Source: Paraburkholderia atlantica
Lineage (GTDB): Bacteria; Pseudomonadota; Gammaproteobacteria; Burkholderiales; Burkholderiaceae
Assembly (NCBI RefSeq): GCF_009362785.1
Contig: NZ_WHNQ01000011.1
Coordinates: forward strand, 169,695-233,694
Reading direction: 5' to 3'
Length of the DNA stretch: 64,000 bases
Made by a program: the position numbers and the translations under genes. Below are positions 23,869-33,645 of this stretch, one piece after another (position 1 is the first letter of the stretch; every line of letters begins with the position of its first letter). The notes beneath the pieces are model-generated. The model was given only the letters and a program-made list of their open reading frames with translations. It had not been told where the DNA came from and searched no databases.

Positions 23869-26052
23869 TCAAGGTGTCCAGCGATACATCAGCAGCTTCG
23901 CGCGCGCGTCGTCTTCGACCAGCACCACGTACTCGCCGTTTTCGCGCTGCGCCGCGCTGATGCCGAGATAGACGTCGACCCAGCCGCTCGTACCGCCGAC
24001 GCTCGCGCCCGGCGTCATATAACCGACTGCCGTGCCGTTGCGCGCGTCGTAGACGTCGATGCGATCGGTGTACAACTCGGCGACGAAGATATAGTTGCCC
24101 GCCATCGCGACGCCGACCGTGGTGGTCTGCGGATCGCTCTGCGTGTTCCACGGCAGCGAGATCGTATAAGTCAGGGTCGGCGTGCCGCTGCTCCAGTTGT
24201 CGTAGCGCGCAAGCACCGGGCCCGCTTCCTTCCAGTGCGTCGGGTCCCACGGAATCGCGCTGGTGAAACCGGACAGATACATCGTGTCGGTCGCTGCGAC
24301 GTAGATGAGCCGCGCTAGCCGCGTGAACGGCGCGGGCATCGCGAACATCCTCGAACTCGCGTACGTGTAGTTCGGATTGCCGGCGGAGTCGAGACCTTGC
24401 AGCGGCATCTCGCGCACGCCGCTCAATGGCGTGGCGAGCCATACGTTGCCGGGTTCGTCGACCCACCAGAAGCCGTTGCCGACCGTGCTGCCGGTCGACG
24501 GATTGCCGCTGATCTCGCTCGCGTCGACGGTGCCATTGCCATTGCCGTCGCGCCACAGCCATTCGCCGTACGTCGGTTGCGCGGCGGGCCAGGTGCCCGG
24601 CAGCGGATTCTGCGCGAGCATTCCCGACGGAATCGCGATCTCGCCGTGCGCGGCACCGAAGCGATAGACGTTCAGATAGTGCGCGCCCGGATCGAGCGTA
24701 TAGAGAAAACGCTGGCCATTGAATCTGCGCACCATCGGTTCGCCGCGCACGCCGCGCGGCTGGTGAAACGCGGGGTCGTCGGGGTAATCGAAGCGATCGA
24801 GCGTGAACGCCGCGTATGACCATTCGTGACCGGCCGGCTGCCTGTAATCGAGCGTGAAGCGCTTCGAGCCCGTGTAGATCGAAGCGGGCGTGGCCGGATC
24901 GAACGCGCCGCTATCGACGAAAGTCAGGCCGTAGAGCCGCCAGTTGAGCACGCGCGTGCCGTACACGTAGCTCTCCAGCACCGCGCCTTGCCCTACCGAT
25001 GCCGAGCCCGGCGCACGCGGTCCTTCGCCGTTTTGCGCGACGTACAGATTGCCAGCCGCATCGACGCCGATGCCAGTGATGCCGTTGAAACGCGTATCAC
25101 CCGGCACGCCGCGCACCGGATGGAAGGTGCCGTTGCGCGTGCCGATCGACGTGCCGGCCTGCATCTGGCCGCCCGCGCCTTTGTTGAACACGAGAATCTG
25201 CTGTGAAACGCCGTTGTCGGCGACCAGCAGCTGGCCGGATGGCGTGACCGTGAGGTCGGTCGGCACGGTGCCCGCGGGTAGAGTCAATGGACCGGCGAGC
25301 GCGGTGCCGTCTGCACGGTAATGCAGGATGCTCAGGCTGCCTGCGCCGAAGCCGCTGATGATCCACAGCGTCGAGTCGGTGTCGATCGCGATGCGCGCGG
25401 GCGATGCGACGCTCCACGAACGCAGCGGCTGCATGGATTGCGCGTCGTGCACGACGATCCGGTTGCCGTACGTGTCGGCCACATAGAGCTCGCTGTCGGT
25501 CGCGGCGAGGCCGCGAATGCCCGCGTCGATGCCGGTCTTCACCGTTTGTACCGCGACGAAACTGTTCTTCGTCGCATTCGCGCTATTGCCGATGCCGCCG
25601 GAAAACGGCGCGCCGGTCGCGAGATTCGCGAGCGTGCGTCGCGTGATGCCGTACCAGGTCTGATTGGCCGGCGGATAGTCGGCGCCGACCAGCGCATTGT
25701 TCTCGTTGCCGATCGACATCGCCGCGTACAGGTACGTGTGATTCACCGCCACCGCGTCGCCGCCGGCCGCGCCCCAGCCGTGCGTCGAACCGGCGATCGC
25801 GAGCTTGTCGCCGGCGCGATAGGCGGCGATTTCGCTGCCGCTTTCGTCCCACGGCGCATTCGTATAAACGGTGCCATTAGCATCGACGCTAATGGCCTGA
25901 ATATCCTGCTGCATCCATTTACCGTCGCCAAATCCGAAACTATTACCGATCCATGAGGTCGTGTAATTCAATTGGGATTGCGCGGAGACATTCGGCGAGA
26001 TCAGGCTATAGATTAGAACCACGGCCAAGCCAAGGCGGGGAAGAAGCTTCAC
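23869..26052 (-). CDS. Secreted NHL-repeat-like beta-propeller protein
   Basis: 727-residue exported protein. A signal peptide (MKLLPRLGLAVVLIYSLISPNVSAQS) is followed by repeated blade-like units: DIQAISVDANGTVYT, GIRGLAATDSELYVADTYGNRIVVHD, PTDLTVTPSGQLLVADNG, GITGIGVDAAGNLYVAQNG. These are typical of NHL/SMP-30-type propellers. Near residue 510, DGNGNGTVDASEISG looks like a single EF-hand/dockerin calcium loop. It is probably periplasmic or extracellular; whether it binds a ligand or is an enzyme cannot be said. It is transcribed alone and codon use is like its neighbours. Confidence 0.8.
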   Translation of the reverse strand: MKLLPRLGLAVVLIYSLISPNVSAQSQLNYTTSWIGNSFGFGDGKWMQQDIQAISVDANGTVYTNAPWDESGSEIAAYRAGDKLAIAGSTHGWGAAGGDAVAVNHTYLYAAMSIGNENNALVGADYPPANQTWYGITRRTLANLATGAPFSGGIGNSANATKNSFVAVQTVKTGIDAGIRGLAATDSELYVADTYGNRIVVHDAQSMQPLRSWSVASPARIAIDTDSTLWIISGFGAGSLSILHYRADGTALAGPLTLPAGTVPTDLTVTPSGQLLVADNGVSQQILVFNKGAGGQMQAGTSIGTRNGTFHPVRGVPGDTRFNGITGIGVDAAGNLYVAQNGEGPRAPGSASVGQGAVLESYVYGTRVLNWRLYGLTFVDSGAFDPATPASIYTGSKRFTLDYRQPAGHEWSYAAFTLDRFDYPDDPAFHQPRGVRGEPMVRRFNGQRFLYTLDPGAHYLNVYRFGAAHGEIAIPSGMLAQNPLPGTWPAAQPTYGEWLWRDGNGNGTVDASEISGNPSTGSTVGNGFWWVDEPGNVWLATPLSGVREMPLQGLDSAGNPNYTYASSRMFAMPAPFTRLARLIYVAATDTMYLSGFTSAIPWDPTHWKEAGPVLARYDNWSSGTPTLTYTISLPWNTQSDPQTTTVGVAMAGNYIFVAELYTDRIDVYDARNGTAVGYMTPGASVGGTSGWVDVYLGISAAQRENGEYVVLVEDDARAKLLMYRWTP

Positions 26053-26235
26053 GGGGGTCGATCCTTGCTAGGCGATGCGCGCACATCAAAGTTGGTGTTT
26101 TATGCTCTCATATAAAAATAGCAAACTTATTGATAAAAAAATGATAATTGAATGCCGACCCATCCAATTCATTCCATTTGCATCGATTTACGTTTCCAAC
26201 AAAATCCTCCCTTCACGAACCCGGTAAAAACCGGT

Positions 26236-26299
26236 TCCCGTAAAACCTCACCGGTCAGAGATTCAGGGCGCTTTTTCTGCTCCTGTAAATCCTCACCTT
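26236..26299 (-). repeat. Pair of outlying iteron-like repeats, inverted orientation
   Basis: TCCCGTAAAACCTCACC at 26236-26252 and CTCCTGTAAATCCTCACCTT at 26280-26299. On the minus strand they read GGTGAGGTTTTACGGGA and AAGGTGAGGATTTACAGGAG, matching the origin repeat including its natural A/C and CAGGAG variants. They lie in the 267-bp intergenic space between the propeller gene and the EamA exporter gene. Confidence 0.75.
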
Positions 26300-26319
26300 G
26301 AGCGCTATGCGCATCAGGT

Positions 26320-27216
26320 TCAAGCCGGTCGGCGACGTACGAAAATCCGTCGCGTCAGATCGAACGCGACCAGATTGCCGGCCAGGACGAGCAGCAGACC
26401 GACCACCGCGAGCGCGGACCACCGGTAACCCTCGAACAGCGTCGACGCCGCGAGCGCGACGATCGGGAACAGCACCGTGCAGTAGGCGGCGCGCTCCGGG
26501 CCCATACGGCCGACCAGCATCAGGTACGCCGTGAAGCCGATCACCGAGCCGAACACCGCGAGATACGCGAGCGCGCCGAGATAGCGTACCGACGGCTCCA
26601 CCGCGAACGAATAGCCGGCGAACAGACTACCGAGCGTCAGGACGGCCGCGCCGATCAGCATCGCCCAGCTATTGGTCGCGAACGGGTGCAGGCCCATCGA
26701 CTGCATGCGGCTCGACAGCAGGTTGCCGGCCGAGAAGCACAACGTGCCGAGAAACGCGATGCCGAGTCCGAGCCACGCGGTGTGATCGCCGAGATGCCCG
26801 GCCATCTGCTGCACGAACAAACAGACGATGCCGACGAGCCCGAGCAAGGCGCCCGCAATCGCGCTCGGCTGCAGCGGCCGGCCCATGAACAGCCGCCCAT
26901 TGATCGAGTTCAGCAGCGGCGCGGTCGAGAACACCACCGCGACGAGCCCGCTCGGCACGATCTGTTCGGCGTAGTAGAAGCACAGGAAATTCAGGCAGAA
27001 CAGCGCGAGACCCTGCGCGGCGAGGTAGCGCCAGGCGCCGCGCGGCGGCCAGATCGGCCGGCGCATGATGCGCAGCAGCGCGAACAGCAGCAGCGCGGCG
27101 ATCCAGAAACGCCACGCAATCGATACCGGCGGCGGCACCGCGCCGAGTTGCCATTTGATCGCGATCCACGTGGTGCCCCAGATCAGCACGGTGACGGCAT
27201 AGAGCAAAAGATTCAT
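26320..27216 (-). CDS. EamA/DMT-family transporter
   Basis: 298-residue inner-membrane protein with ten predicted helices in two EamA repeats. It starts MNLLLYAVTVLIWGTTWIAIKW, the usual N-terminal signature, with a second repeat from about residue 150. The substrate is unknown (drug or metabolite export). It is divergent from an AraC-type regulator gene, which may control it. The iteron-like pair lies just after its stop. Confidence 0.88.
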   Translation of the reverse strand: MNLLLYAVTVLIWGTTWIAIKWQLGAVPPPVSIAWRFWIAALLLFALLRIMRRPIWPPRGAWRYLAAQGLALFCLNFLCFYYAEQIVPSGLVAVVFSTAPLLNSINGRLFMGRPLQPSAIAGALLGLVGIVCLFVQQMAGHLGDHTAWLGLGIAFLGTLCFSAGNLLSSRMQSMGLHPFATNSWAMLIGAAVLTLGSLFAGYSFAVEPSVRYLGALAYLAVFGSVIGFTAYLMLVGRMGPERAAYCTVLFPIVALAASTLFEGYRWSALAVVGLLLVLAGNLVAFDLTRRIFVRRRPA

Positions 27217-27408
27217 GGTCGGGCCTCGGACTGCAATGACAGGCTGCCATCACGCGCAGCATTGACGATAGCTCGACTATGGAACCGCGCCGCCGCCCGC
27301 AATTGTCCAGAATTGCGCATTTTTTCGTGGCAAGGAGCGGCCAGCGGGGCCGCGCCGTATACTGGCCGCTCAACCCTACGCATCACCGGAAAACCACCGC
27401 TCGCCGCC

Positions 27409-28326
27409 GTGACCGCCAGCCCGTCCGTCCCCGTGCCATCCACCGCAGGCTTGCCTTTTGGCCTGCAGTCGGTCTGTCACACGCTCGCCAGTGCGAACGC
27501 GCATCTGGACCGCTTCGCGTGGCTCGGCGACGGACTCGCGATCGCGCTATGGACCCGCGACACGAAGGAAGCCGAGACCATCTACGAGCGGCCCGGCCAT
27601 CACACGCTGTCGTGCTATCTGGACGGCGGCTATCGCACCGAGCGCCAGAAAATGCCGGGCCACTACGGCGCGCCGTCGCGGCTGTGCGCACTGCCCGGCG
27701 ATCACGAATCGCGCTGGTGGGTGCGCGGCCATATGCACTTCATGCACCTGTACTTTCTGCCCGAGCACTTCACGCGACGCGCGGTACAGGAGCTCGACCG
27801 CGAGCCACGCGAATTGACGCTCGCCGATCGCACCTACTTCGAGGACCCGCGCATTGCGAGTCTGTGCCAGTCGCTCGTCAACGAGGAGTGGGAAAGTCCC
27901 GACGGTCTGCTGCGCACCAACGAGACCGCGCACGAAGTGCTGAGCCTGCTGTTGCGCGGACAAGGCGTTCGGCGCGCGAACGTGGCGCTGAAAGGCGGGC
28001 TGTCGGCCGCGACGCGGCGCCGGCTGCGCGACTATATCGACAGTCATCTCGCGCAGCCGTTGACGCTCGGTGAGTTGTCGGGTGTCGCGGCGATGTCGGA
28101 GTTTCATCTTGCGCGCATGTTTCGCGAGTCGTTCGGGTTGCCGCCCGCCGCCTGGATCGCGCGGCAAAGGCTCGATCGCGCGCGTACGCTGCTGCGCACG
28201 ACCACGTTGCCGCTCGCGCAGATCGCCGGGCAATGCGGCTATGCGAACGCGAGTCACTTTAGCCACCGGTTTCGCGAGGCTGTCGGGGTGACGCCGAGTG
28301 GGTTTCGGCAGGCTATCGGGGTTTGA
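27409..28326 (+). CDS. AraC-family transcriptional regulator
   Basis: About 305 residues if the GTG at 27409 is the start; no in-frame ATG exists near the beginning of the similarity, so the N-terminus is uncertain. An N-terminal ligand domain is followed by two helix-turn-helix motifs (LTLGELSGVAAMSEFHLARMFRESFG and LPLAQIAGQCGYANASHFSHRFREAVGVTPSGFR), the complete AraC signature. It is divergent from the EamA exporter gene. The long frame upstream overlapping that gene is not used. Confidence 0.85.
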   Translation: MTASPSVPVPSTAGLPFGLQSVCHTLASANAHLDRFAWLGDGLAIALWTRDTKEAETIYERPGHHTLSCYLDGGYRTERQKMPGHYGAPSRLCALPGDHESRWWVRGHMHFMHLYFLPEHFTRRAVQELDREPRELTLADRTYFEDPRIASLCQSLVNEEWESPDGLLRTNETAHEVLSLLLRGQGVRRANVALKGGLSAATRRRLRDYIDSHLAQPLTLGELSGVAAMSEFHLARMFRESFGLPPAAWIARQRLDRARTLLRTTTLPLAQIAGQCGYANASHFSHRFREAVGVTPSGFRQAIGV

Positions 28327-28351
28327 GTCTCGCCTTCCGGTTAGCTCCGCG

Positions 28352-31300
28352 TCATTGCAGTGCCATCGCCAGCACGCGCGCGACGTGAATCGCGTCGACG
28401 CCCGCCCCATCGTGAATCTGATGCCGGCAGCTGGTGCCATCGGCGACCATCACGGTGGCGGCGTCGAGTTTGCGCACCGCGGGTAGCAGCGATAGCTCCG
28501 CCATCGCCTGCGACGTCGCGTAGTGCTCCGCTTCATAGCCGAAGCTGCCGGCCATGCCGCAGCACGACGATTCGACCGTCGATACCTTCAATTCGGGAAT
28601 CCACTTCAGCACGGTCTGCACCGGCGTGAATGCATCGAACGCTTTCTGGTGGCAATGGCCGTGCACGAGCGCCTGTTGCATCGGCAGCGGTTTCAATTTG
28701 AGCTGCAAACGCCCGGCCTTTTGTTCGCGCACGAGGAATTCCTCGAATAGAAACGCTTGCTGCGCGAGGCGCCGCGCTTCGTCGCCGAAACCGTACTGCA
28801 GGAATTCGTCGCGCAACGACAGCAGACACGATGGCTCCAGCCCCACCACCGGCACGCCGCGTTCGACGAACGGCCCGAACAGATCGAGCATGCGCCGCGC
28901 TTCATGTTTCGCTTCATCGACGAGACCCGCCGCGAGAAACGTGCGGCCGCAACACACGGGGCGCTCTTCCGGCCGTGCGTTGAAGTGGACCGTATATCCC
29001 GCCGCTTCGAGCACCTGTTGCGCGGCACGCGCGTTGTCTGGCTCCAGGTGGTTATTGAAGGTATCGACGAACAGCAGCACTTCTTTCAGCGCGGACGGCT
29101 GCGCAGCATTGCGTGCAGGCTTCGCGGACACCGCATCGGCCAGAAACGCCCTCTTGAACCGCGGCAGACTCCGCTCGGCAGCGAACCCGACAGAACGCTT
29201 GAACCACGCCGACAGCACCGGCACATTGTCCGCGAGCGCCATCAGTCCCGGCATGCGGCTCGCCGCGCCCGCATAGCGCGGCATGAACGCGACGAGCCTG
29301 TCGCGCAGCCGCAGTCCATGCGTCTTCACCCGCGCCGCCCGCGCCTCGATCTTGAACTTCGCCATATCGACGCCGGTCGGGCAATCGCGCTTGCAGCCCT
29401 TGCACGATACGCACAGGTCGAGCGTTTCCTTCACGTCATCGCTCGCGAGCCCGCTTTCGCCGAGCTGGCCTGAAATCGCGAGCCGCAAGGTGTTGGCCCG
29501 CCCGCGCGTCAGATGCTGCTCGTCCTTCGTCACGCGATAGCTCGGGCACATCGTGCCCGCGTCGAACTTGCGACAGTGGCCGTTGTTGTTGCACATCTCG
29601 ACCGCTTTCGCGAGGCCGCCGCTCAGATCGTCGCCGCTGCCAGGCGCGCTTTCTTCTCCCGTCAGCGGATCGCGCTTCACGTTCCACGTCGACCAGTCGA
29701 GCACCGTTTCGATGCGTTGTTCGCGATAGCCCGGCGCGAAGCGGAAATTACGCGTGTCGTCCATCTTAGGCGGACGCACGATCTTGTCGGGATTGAAGCG
29801 ATTGTCCGGATCGAACAGCGCCTTGATCTCGCTGAACGCTTCGTTAAGCCGCGGCCCGTATTGCCACGCGACCCATTCGCCGCGGCACAGACCGTCGCCA
29901 TGCTCGCCGGAATACGCGCCCTTGTACTCGCGCACCAGCGCGGCCGCTTCTTCGGCGATCGCGCGCATCTTCGTTGCGCCGTCGCGGCGCATGTCGAGAA
30001 TGGGCCGCACGTGCAGCGTGCCGACGCTCGCATGCGCGTACCAGGTGCCCTCGGTGCCGTGGCGATGAAACACTTCGGTCAGCCGGCTCGTGTAGTCGGC
30101 CAGATGTTCGAGCGGCACCGCGCAATCTTCGATGAAAGACACCGGCTTGCCGTCGCCCTTCATGCTCATCATGATGTTGAGCCCGGCCTTGCGCACTTCC
30201 CACAGTGCTTTTTGCGCGTTCGCGTCCGGCATCTCGACGACCGCATCGGGCAAGCCCAGCTCGCCCATCAATTCGGTCAGCTGCTTCAGCGACGCAAGCT
30301 GCGCGTCGCGATCCTCGCCCGCGAACTCGACGAGCAGAATCGCCTCGGGCTCGCCGACCAGCGCCTTCTCGATCACCGGACGAAATGCGGGATTGCTCAA
30401 CGCGAGATCGATCATCGTGCGATCGACGAGTTCGACCGCGACCGGCTTCAGCTTGACGATGTGCTGCGTGAGCGCCATCGACTGCCGGAAGGTAGGAAAG
30501 TTGACCACGCCAAGCGTTTTATGAGCGGGCAGCGGCGCGAGCTTCAGCGTGATCTGCCGGCTGAATGCGAGCGTGCCTTCCGAGCCGACCAGCAGATGCG
30601 CGAGGTTCGCGCTGCCGTCATCGGTATAGGCGCGCGGATTCTGGCAGTCGAACAGATCGATGTTGTAGCCCGCCACGCGGCGCAGCACCCTCGGCACGCG
30701 CGCGACGATTTCATCACGCTCACGCTGCGCGATCCGCGTGACACCAGCGACGATCTGCTGCAAGCGCTCGCCTTGCGGCGCCTCGCGCAGCGACGCGAAG
30801 CGCGCTTCGCTGCCGTCGGCGAGAATCGCGTCGATCGCGTCGACGTTGTGAACCATGTTGCCGTATTCGATCGAGCGTGAGCCGCACGAGTTGTTGCCGG
30901 CCATGCCGCCGATCGTGCACTGCGCGGCCGTCGAAACATCGACCGGGAACCACAGTCCATGCGGCTTCAGCCACGCATTCAGATGATCGAGCACGACGCC
31001 GGGCTCGACCGTGACGGTGCGCGCATCGGCATCGAACGCGACGATGTTGTTCAGCCACTTGCTCGTATCGACCACCAGCGCTTCGCCGACCGTCTGCCCG
31101 CACTGGCTCGTGCCCGCGCCGCGCGCGAGCAGCGGTACCTTCTCGCTGCGCGCGATCTCGAGCGCGATGCGCAGATCGTCCTGATCGCGCGGCACCACGA
31201 CGCCGACCGGCGTGATCTGATAGATCGACGCATCGGTCGAGTAGCGGCCGCGGCTCGCGAGATCGAACAGCACGTCGCCGCGCAGCGCTTTGCGCAGATG

Positions 31301-31384
31301 CTGCGCGAGCGGACTCGTTGCGCGCGCGGCGGAGGGGACCAGATGAATCGGCTTGACGAGCAAGCCCGCAGTGGGATTCGTCAT
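28352..31384 (-). CDS. FAD-linked oxidase fused to Fe-S/CCG domains (YdiJ-like 2-hydroxyacid dehydrogenase)
   Basis: 1010-residue protein, close to E. coli YdiJ in length and order. An FAD-binding type 4 domain (LLARGAGTSQCGQTVGEALVV) and the FAD-oxidase C-terminal domain (GTWYAHASVGTLHVRPI, GEHGDGLCRGEW) come first. They are followed by a 4Fe-4S motif (CVSCKGCKRDCPTG) and cysteine-rich CCG domains (VCCGRTFLAAG, SCCGMAGSFG). Relatives oxidise D-2-hydroxyacids such as D-lactate, glycolate or D-2-hydroxyglutarate and pass electrons to quinone. The start at 31384 (MTNPTAG) is 47 bp after the hydratase-like gene; a longer frame overlapping that gene is rejected. It is the last gene of a minus-strand operon. 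Confidence 0.88.
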   Translation of the reverse strand: MTNPTAGLLVKPIHLVPSAARATSPLAQHLRKALRGDVLFDLASRGRYSTDASIYQITPVGVVVPRDQDDLRIALEIARSEKVPLLARGAGTSQCGQTVGEALVVDTSKWLNNIVAFDADARTVTVEPGVVLDHLNAWLKPHGLWFPVDVSTAAQCTIGGMAGNNSCGSRSIEYGNMVHNVDAIDAILADGSEARFASLREAPQGERLQQIVAGVTRIAQRERDEIVARVPRVLRRVAGYNIDLFDCQNPRAYTDDGSANLAHLLVGSEGTLAFSRQITLKLAPLPAHKTLGVVNFPTFRQSMALTQHIVKLKPVAVELVDRTMIDLALSNPAFRPVIEKALVGEPEAILLVEFAGEDRDAQLASLKQLTELMGELGLPDAVVEMPDANAQKALWEVRKAGLNIMMSMKGDGKPVSFIEDCAVPLEHLADYTSRLTEVFHRHGTEGTWYAHASVGTLHVRPILDMRRDGATKMRAIAEEAAALVREYKGAYSGEHGDGLCRGEWVAWQYGPRLNEAFSEIKALFDPDNRFNPDKIVRPPKMDDTRNFRFAPGYREQRIETVLDWSTWNVKRDPLTGEESAPGSGDDLSGGLAKAVEMCNNNGHCRKFDAGTMCPSYRVTKDEQHLTRGRANTLRLAISGQLGESGLASDDVKETLDLCVSCKGCKRDCPTGVDMAKFKIEARAARVKTHGLRLRDRLVAFMPRYAGAASRMPGLMALADNVPVLSAWFKRSVGFAAERSLPRFKRAFLADAVSAKPARNAAQPSALKEVLLFVDTFNNHLEPDNARAAQQVLEAAGYTVHFNARPEERPVCCGRTFLAAGLVDEAKHEARRMLDLFGPFVERGVPVVGLEPSCLLSLRDEFLQYGFGDEARRLAQQAFLFEEFLVREQKAGRLQLKLKPLPMQQALVHGHCHQKAFDAFTPVQTVLKWIPELKVSTVESSCCGMAGSFGYEAEHYATSQAMAELSLLPAVRKLDAATVMVADGTSCRHQIHDGAGVDAIHVARVLAMALQ

Positions 31385-31431
31385 TTCGTCGGCCTGTGAG
31401 GAGCGCGCCTGAGCCGCGCGGCTCGAATTAC

Positions 31432-32181
31432 CTAGTACAGCGTCAGATGCACCGGCGCGAGTCCTTCGATATGCCCGCTCACGTTGCCCGCCTCGCGCGG
31501 AAAGAACATGCCGGTGTATGAACCGGCGGTGATCACCATCTCCGGGGTGACCGCAATGCCGCGCGCACTCGCGTGATTGACGAGCCACGTCAACAGCCGT
31601 CGCGGATCGCCGGCAGGATTCGCGGGCGTCGTTGCGACGACATTGCGTCCGTTGAACTCGAAACGCAGCGACGGCGCGACGTATGGAAAATCCTCGCGAT
31701 ACCGCGTGAATTCACCGACGATCAGCGCGCCGTGATTCTGCAGGTCCGCGAGCTGCGCGAGTTTGTCGATGGCGGGCCACGCGGCATAGCGGCTCGCGAC
31801 GATCTCGATGGTCGCGCCGATCGAGCCGATGCCCGCAAGCACTTCATCTTCGCCGTACGGTGTCGCGGAAGGCTCGAAACGCCGGCCGAAACGAAACGCG
31901 ACTTCGAGTTCGAGCCCGAGCGGCGCGAGACCTTCGCGCGACAGACGCGCGCCATCGGCGTGCAGATCCGTGTCGGGCAATGGCGCGCCTTGAATCGGTC
32001 CGCTCGCCGATTTCGCGCCGATCTTCCAGCCGCCGATTCGCGCGCCGCACGCGCTCAGGATTTCGTGCTGGATTGCGTAGGCGGCGTCAGCAGTAGAAGG
32101 AAGCTGTTCCGGCGGCAACGTATCGAGCACCGTGCGACTGCGGCGCCCATCGGCAAGAAGCTGGCTCAGTGATGAAGTCAT
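31432..32181 (-). CDS. 2-keto-4-pentenoate hydratase-like protein
   Basis: 249-residue protein of the FAH/MhpD superfamily. It carries GWKIGAKSASGPIQ near residue 50, LELEVAFRFGRR around 90 with the metal-binding glutamates, and GSYTGMFFPREAGNVSG at the end. MhpD-type enzymes hydrate 2-oxopent-4-enoates, while others decarboxylate 2-oxo-hex-3-ene-dioates. It lies three bases after the MFS gene stop in the same operon. The true substrate is unknown; a ketoacid arising from the operon's aminotransferase or dehydrogenase is plausible. Confidence 0.78.
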   Translation of the reverse strand: MTSSLSQLLADGRRSRTVLDTLPPEQLPSTADAAYAIQHEILSACGARIGGWKIGAKSASGPIQGAPLPDTDLHADGARLSREGLAPLGLELEVAFRFGRRFEPSATPYGEDEVLAGIGSIGATIEIVASRYAAWPAIDKLAQLADLQNHGALIVGEFTRYREDFPYVAPSLRFEFNGRNVVATTPANPAGDPRRLLTWLVNHASARGIAVTPEMVITAGSYTGMFFPREAGNVSGHIEGLAPVHLTLY

Positions 32182-32184
32182 GTT

Positions 32185-33471
32185 TTACACGCCCACCCGG
32201 CTGGAAGCCTGCGCCTTCTCCGACGCGCCAGCTTCGAAGCGGCTCTCCGGCTGCATGCGGAACGCGAGCACGACGCCGATGCCCATCAGCAACATGCTGC
32301 CGACGAACGGCAGATCCCAGTTGCCGAAGTGGTCGATCAGAAAGCCGCCCATCACCGGCGAGATGATCGCGGCCAGCGCCGAGCCCGTGTTCATCATGCC
32401 GCTCGCGGTGCCGGAGAATTCCGGCGCGATGTCCATCGGGATCGCCCACATCGGGCCGATCGTCATTTCGGCGAAGAAGAAGCCCGACGCCAGACAGGCG
32501 ATCGACAGCGTCAGGTCATGCGTGAACATCAACGGAATCAGCGACAGCAGGCAAAACAGCATGCACACCGACACCATCCAGCTGCGCGCGCGTTTGAGGC
32601 TGCCGGTGCGCTTGAAGATCGCATCGGTGACGAGGCCGCCGAGCGTATCGCCGATCACGCCGGCAAAAAACACGACCGACGCGAAGATCGCCGACTTCTG
32701 CAATTGCAGATGATGGTTGTGCAGGAAGTACAGCGGAATCCAGCTCAGGAACAGCCACAGCGTCCAGCCGTAGCAGAAGTAGACGATCGTGACCGGTGTC
32801 ATGCGGCGAAACAGTTTGCCCCACGGCAGGCCTGCGACTTTCGGCTTCACCGCGGGCAGCACCGCGAGTTCCTCGGGCGTGATGCGCGGATGATCTTTCG
32901 GATGCTCGGTGAACGTGATCGCCCACAGGCCGACCCACACCAGGCTCAGCGCGCCGCAGATATAGAACGATTCGCGCCAGCCCCAGGTGGTCATCACCAG
33001 CACGATGAGGGCCGGCGCGACCGCATTGCCGACTCGTGACGCCGCGTGCGTGATGCCCTGCGCGAAGCCGCGTTTTTCTTTCGCGACCCAGCGCGACATC
33101 GCCGACGTTGCCGCCGGGAAGGTCGCGCCTTCACCGAAACCGAGCACGAGCCGCGCGGCGAGCAACGAAGCGAGTCCGCCCGCGAGGCCCGTAAACACCG
33201 TCGCGAGACCCCAGACCGCGCCGCAGAACAACAGCGTGCGTCGCGCGCCGAAGCGATCGCTGACCCAGCCGCCGATCACCTGAAACAGCAGATACGGATA
33301 CGCGAAGGCCGAGAACACGAGGCCGACCTGCGTATGGGTGAGATTGAATTCCTTGCCGAAACCCGCGGCCGCGGTGCTGACGTTCACGCGATCGAGGTAC
33401 GTGATGAAGTACATGATGCAGAGCATCACTAGAACGATACTGGTCGCACTGGTCAAACGAAACCGTTTCAT
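32185..33471 (-). CDS. MFS transporter, anion:cation symporter type
   Basis: 428-residue transporter with twelve helices. It begins MKRFRLTSATSIVLVMLCIMYFITYLDRVNVSTAA, has the loop 2-3 motif GGWVSDRFGARRT, and GFGEGATFPAATSAMSRWV as in ACS-family carriers of organic anions. The ribosome site GGAGAGAGAGG supports the start at 33471 over an upstream ATG at 33489. It is the second gene of a minus-strand operon after the aminotransferase and should import the operon's substrate. Confidence 0.88.
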   Translation of the reverse strand: MKRFRLTSATSIVLVMLCIMYFITYLDRVNVSTAAAGFGKEFNLTHTQVGLVFSAFAYPYLLFQVIGGWVSDRFGARRTLLFCGAVWGLATVFTGLAGGLASLLAARLVLGFGEGATFPAATSAMSRWVAKEKRGFAQGITHAASRVGNAVAPALIVLVMTTWGWRESFYICGALSLVWVGLWAITFTEHPKDHPRITPEELAVLPAVKPKVAGLPWGKLFRRMTPVTIVYFCYGWTLWLFLSWIPLYFLHNHHLQLQKSAIFASVVFFAGVIGDTLGGLVTDAIFKRTGSLKRARSWMVSVCMLFCLLSLIPLMFTHDLTLSIACLASGFFFAEMTIGPMWAIPMDIAPEFSGTASGMMNTGSALAAIISPVMGGFLIDHFGNWDLPFVGSMLLMGIGVVLAFRMQPESRFEAGASEKAQASSRVGV

Positions 33472-33645
33472 CCTCTCTCTCCGTGGCATGTGTCGACGGC
33501 GCGCCTGAAGTGGCGCGCTGCGTCGTCGCCCGTCGGCCGCGATAGCCGTTATGGACGCATTGCATGTTGTGATGGCCGCGTTCTGCGCGCGGCTCGATGA
33601 GAAATGCGCTCCCTGGTGTTACGGCTTGTTTCCTGTTGTTGGCGC

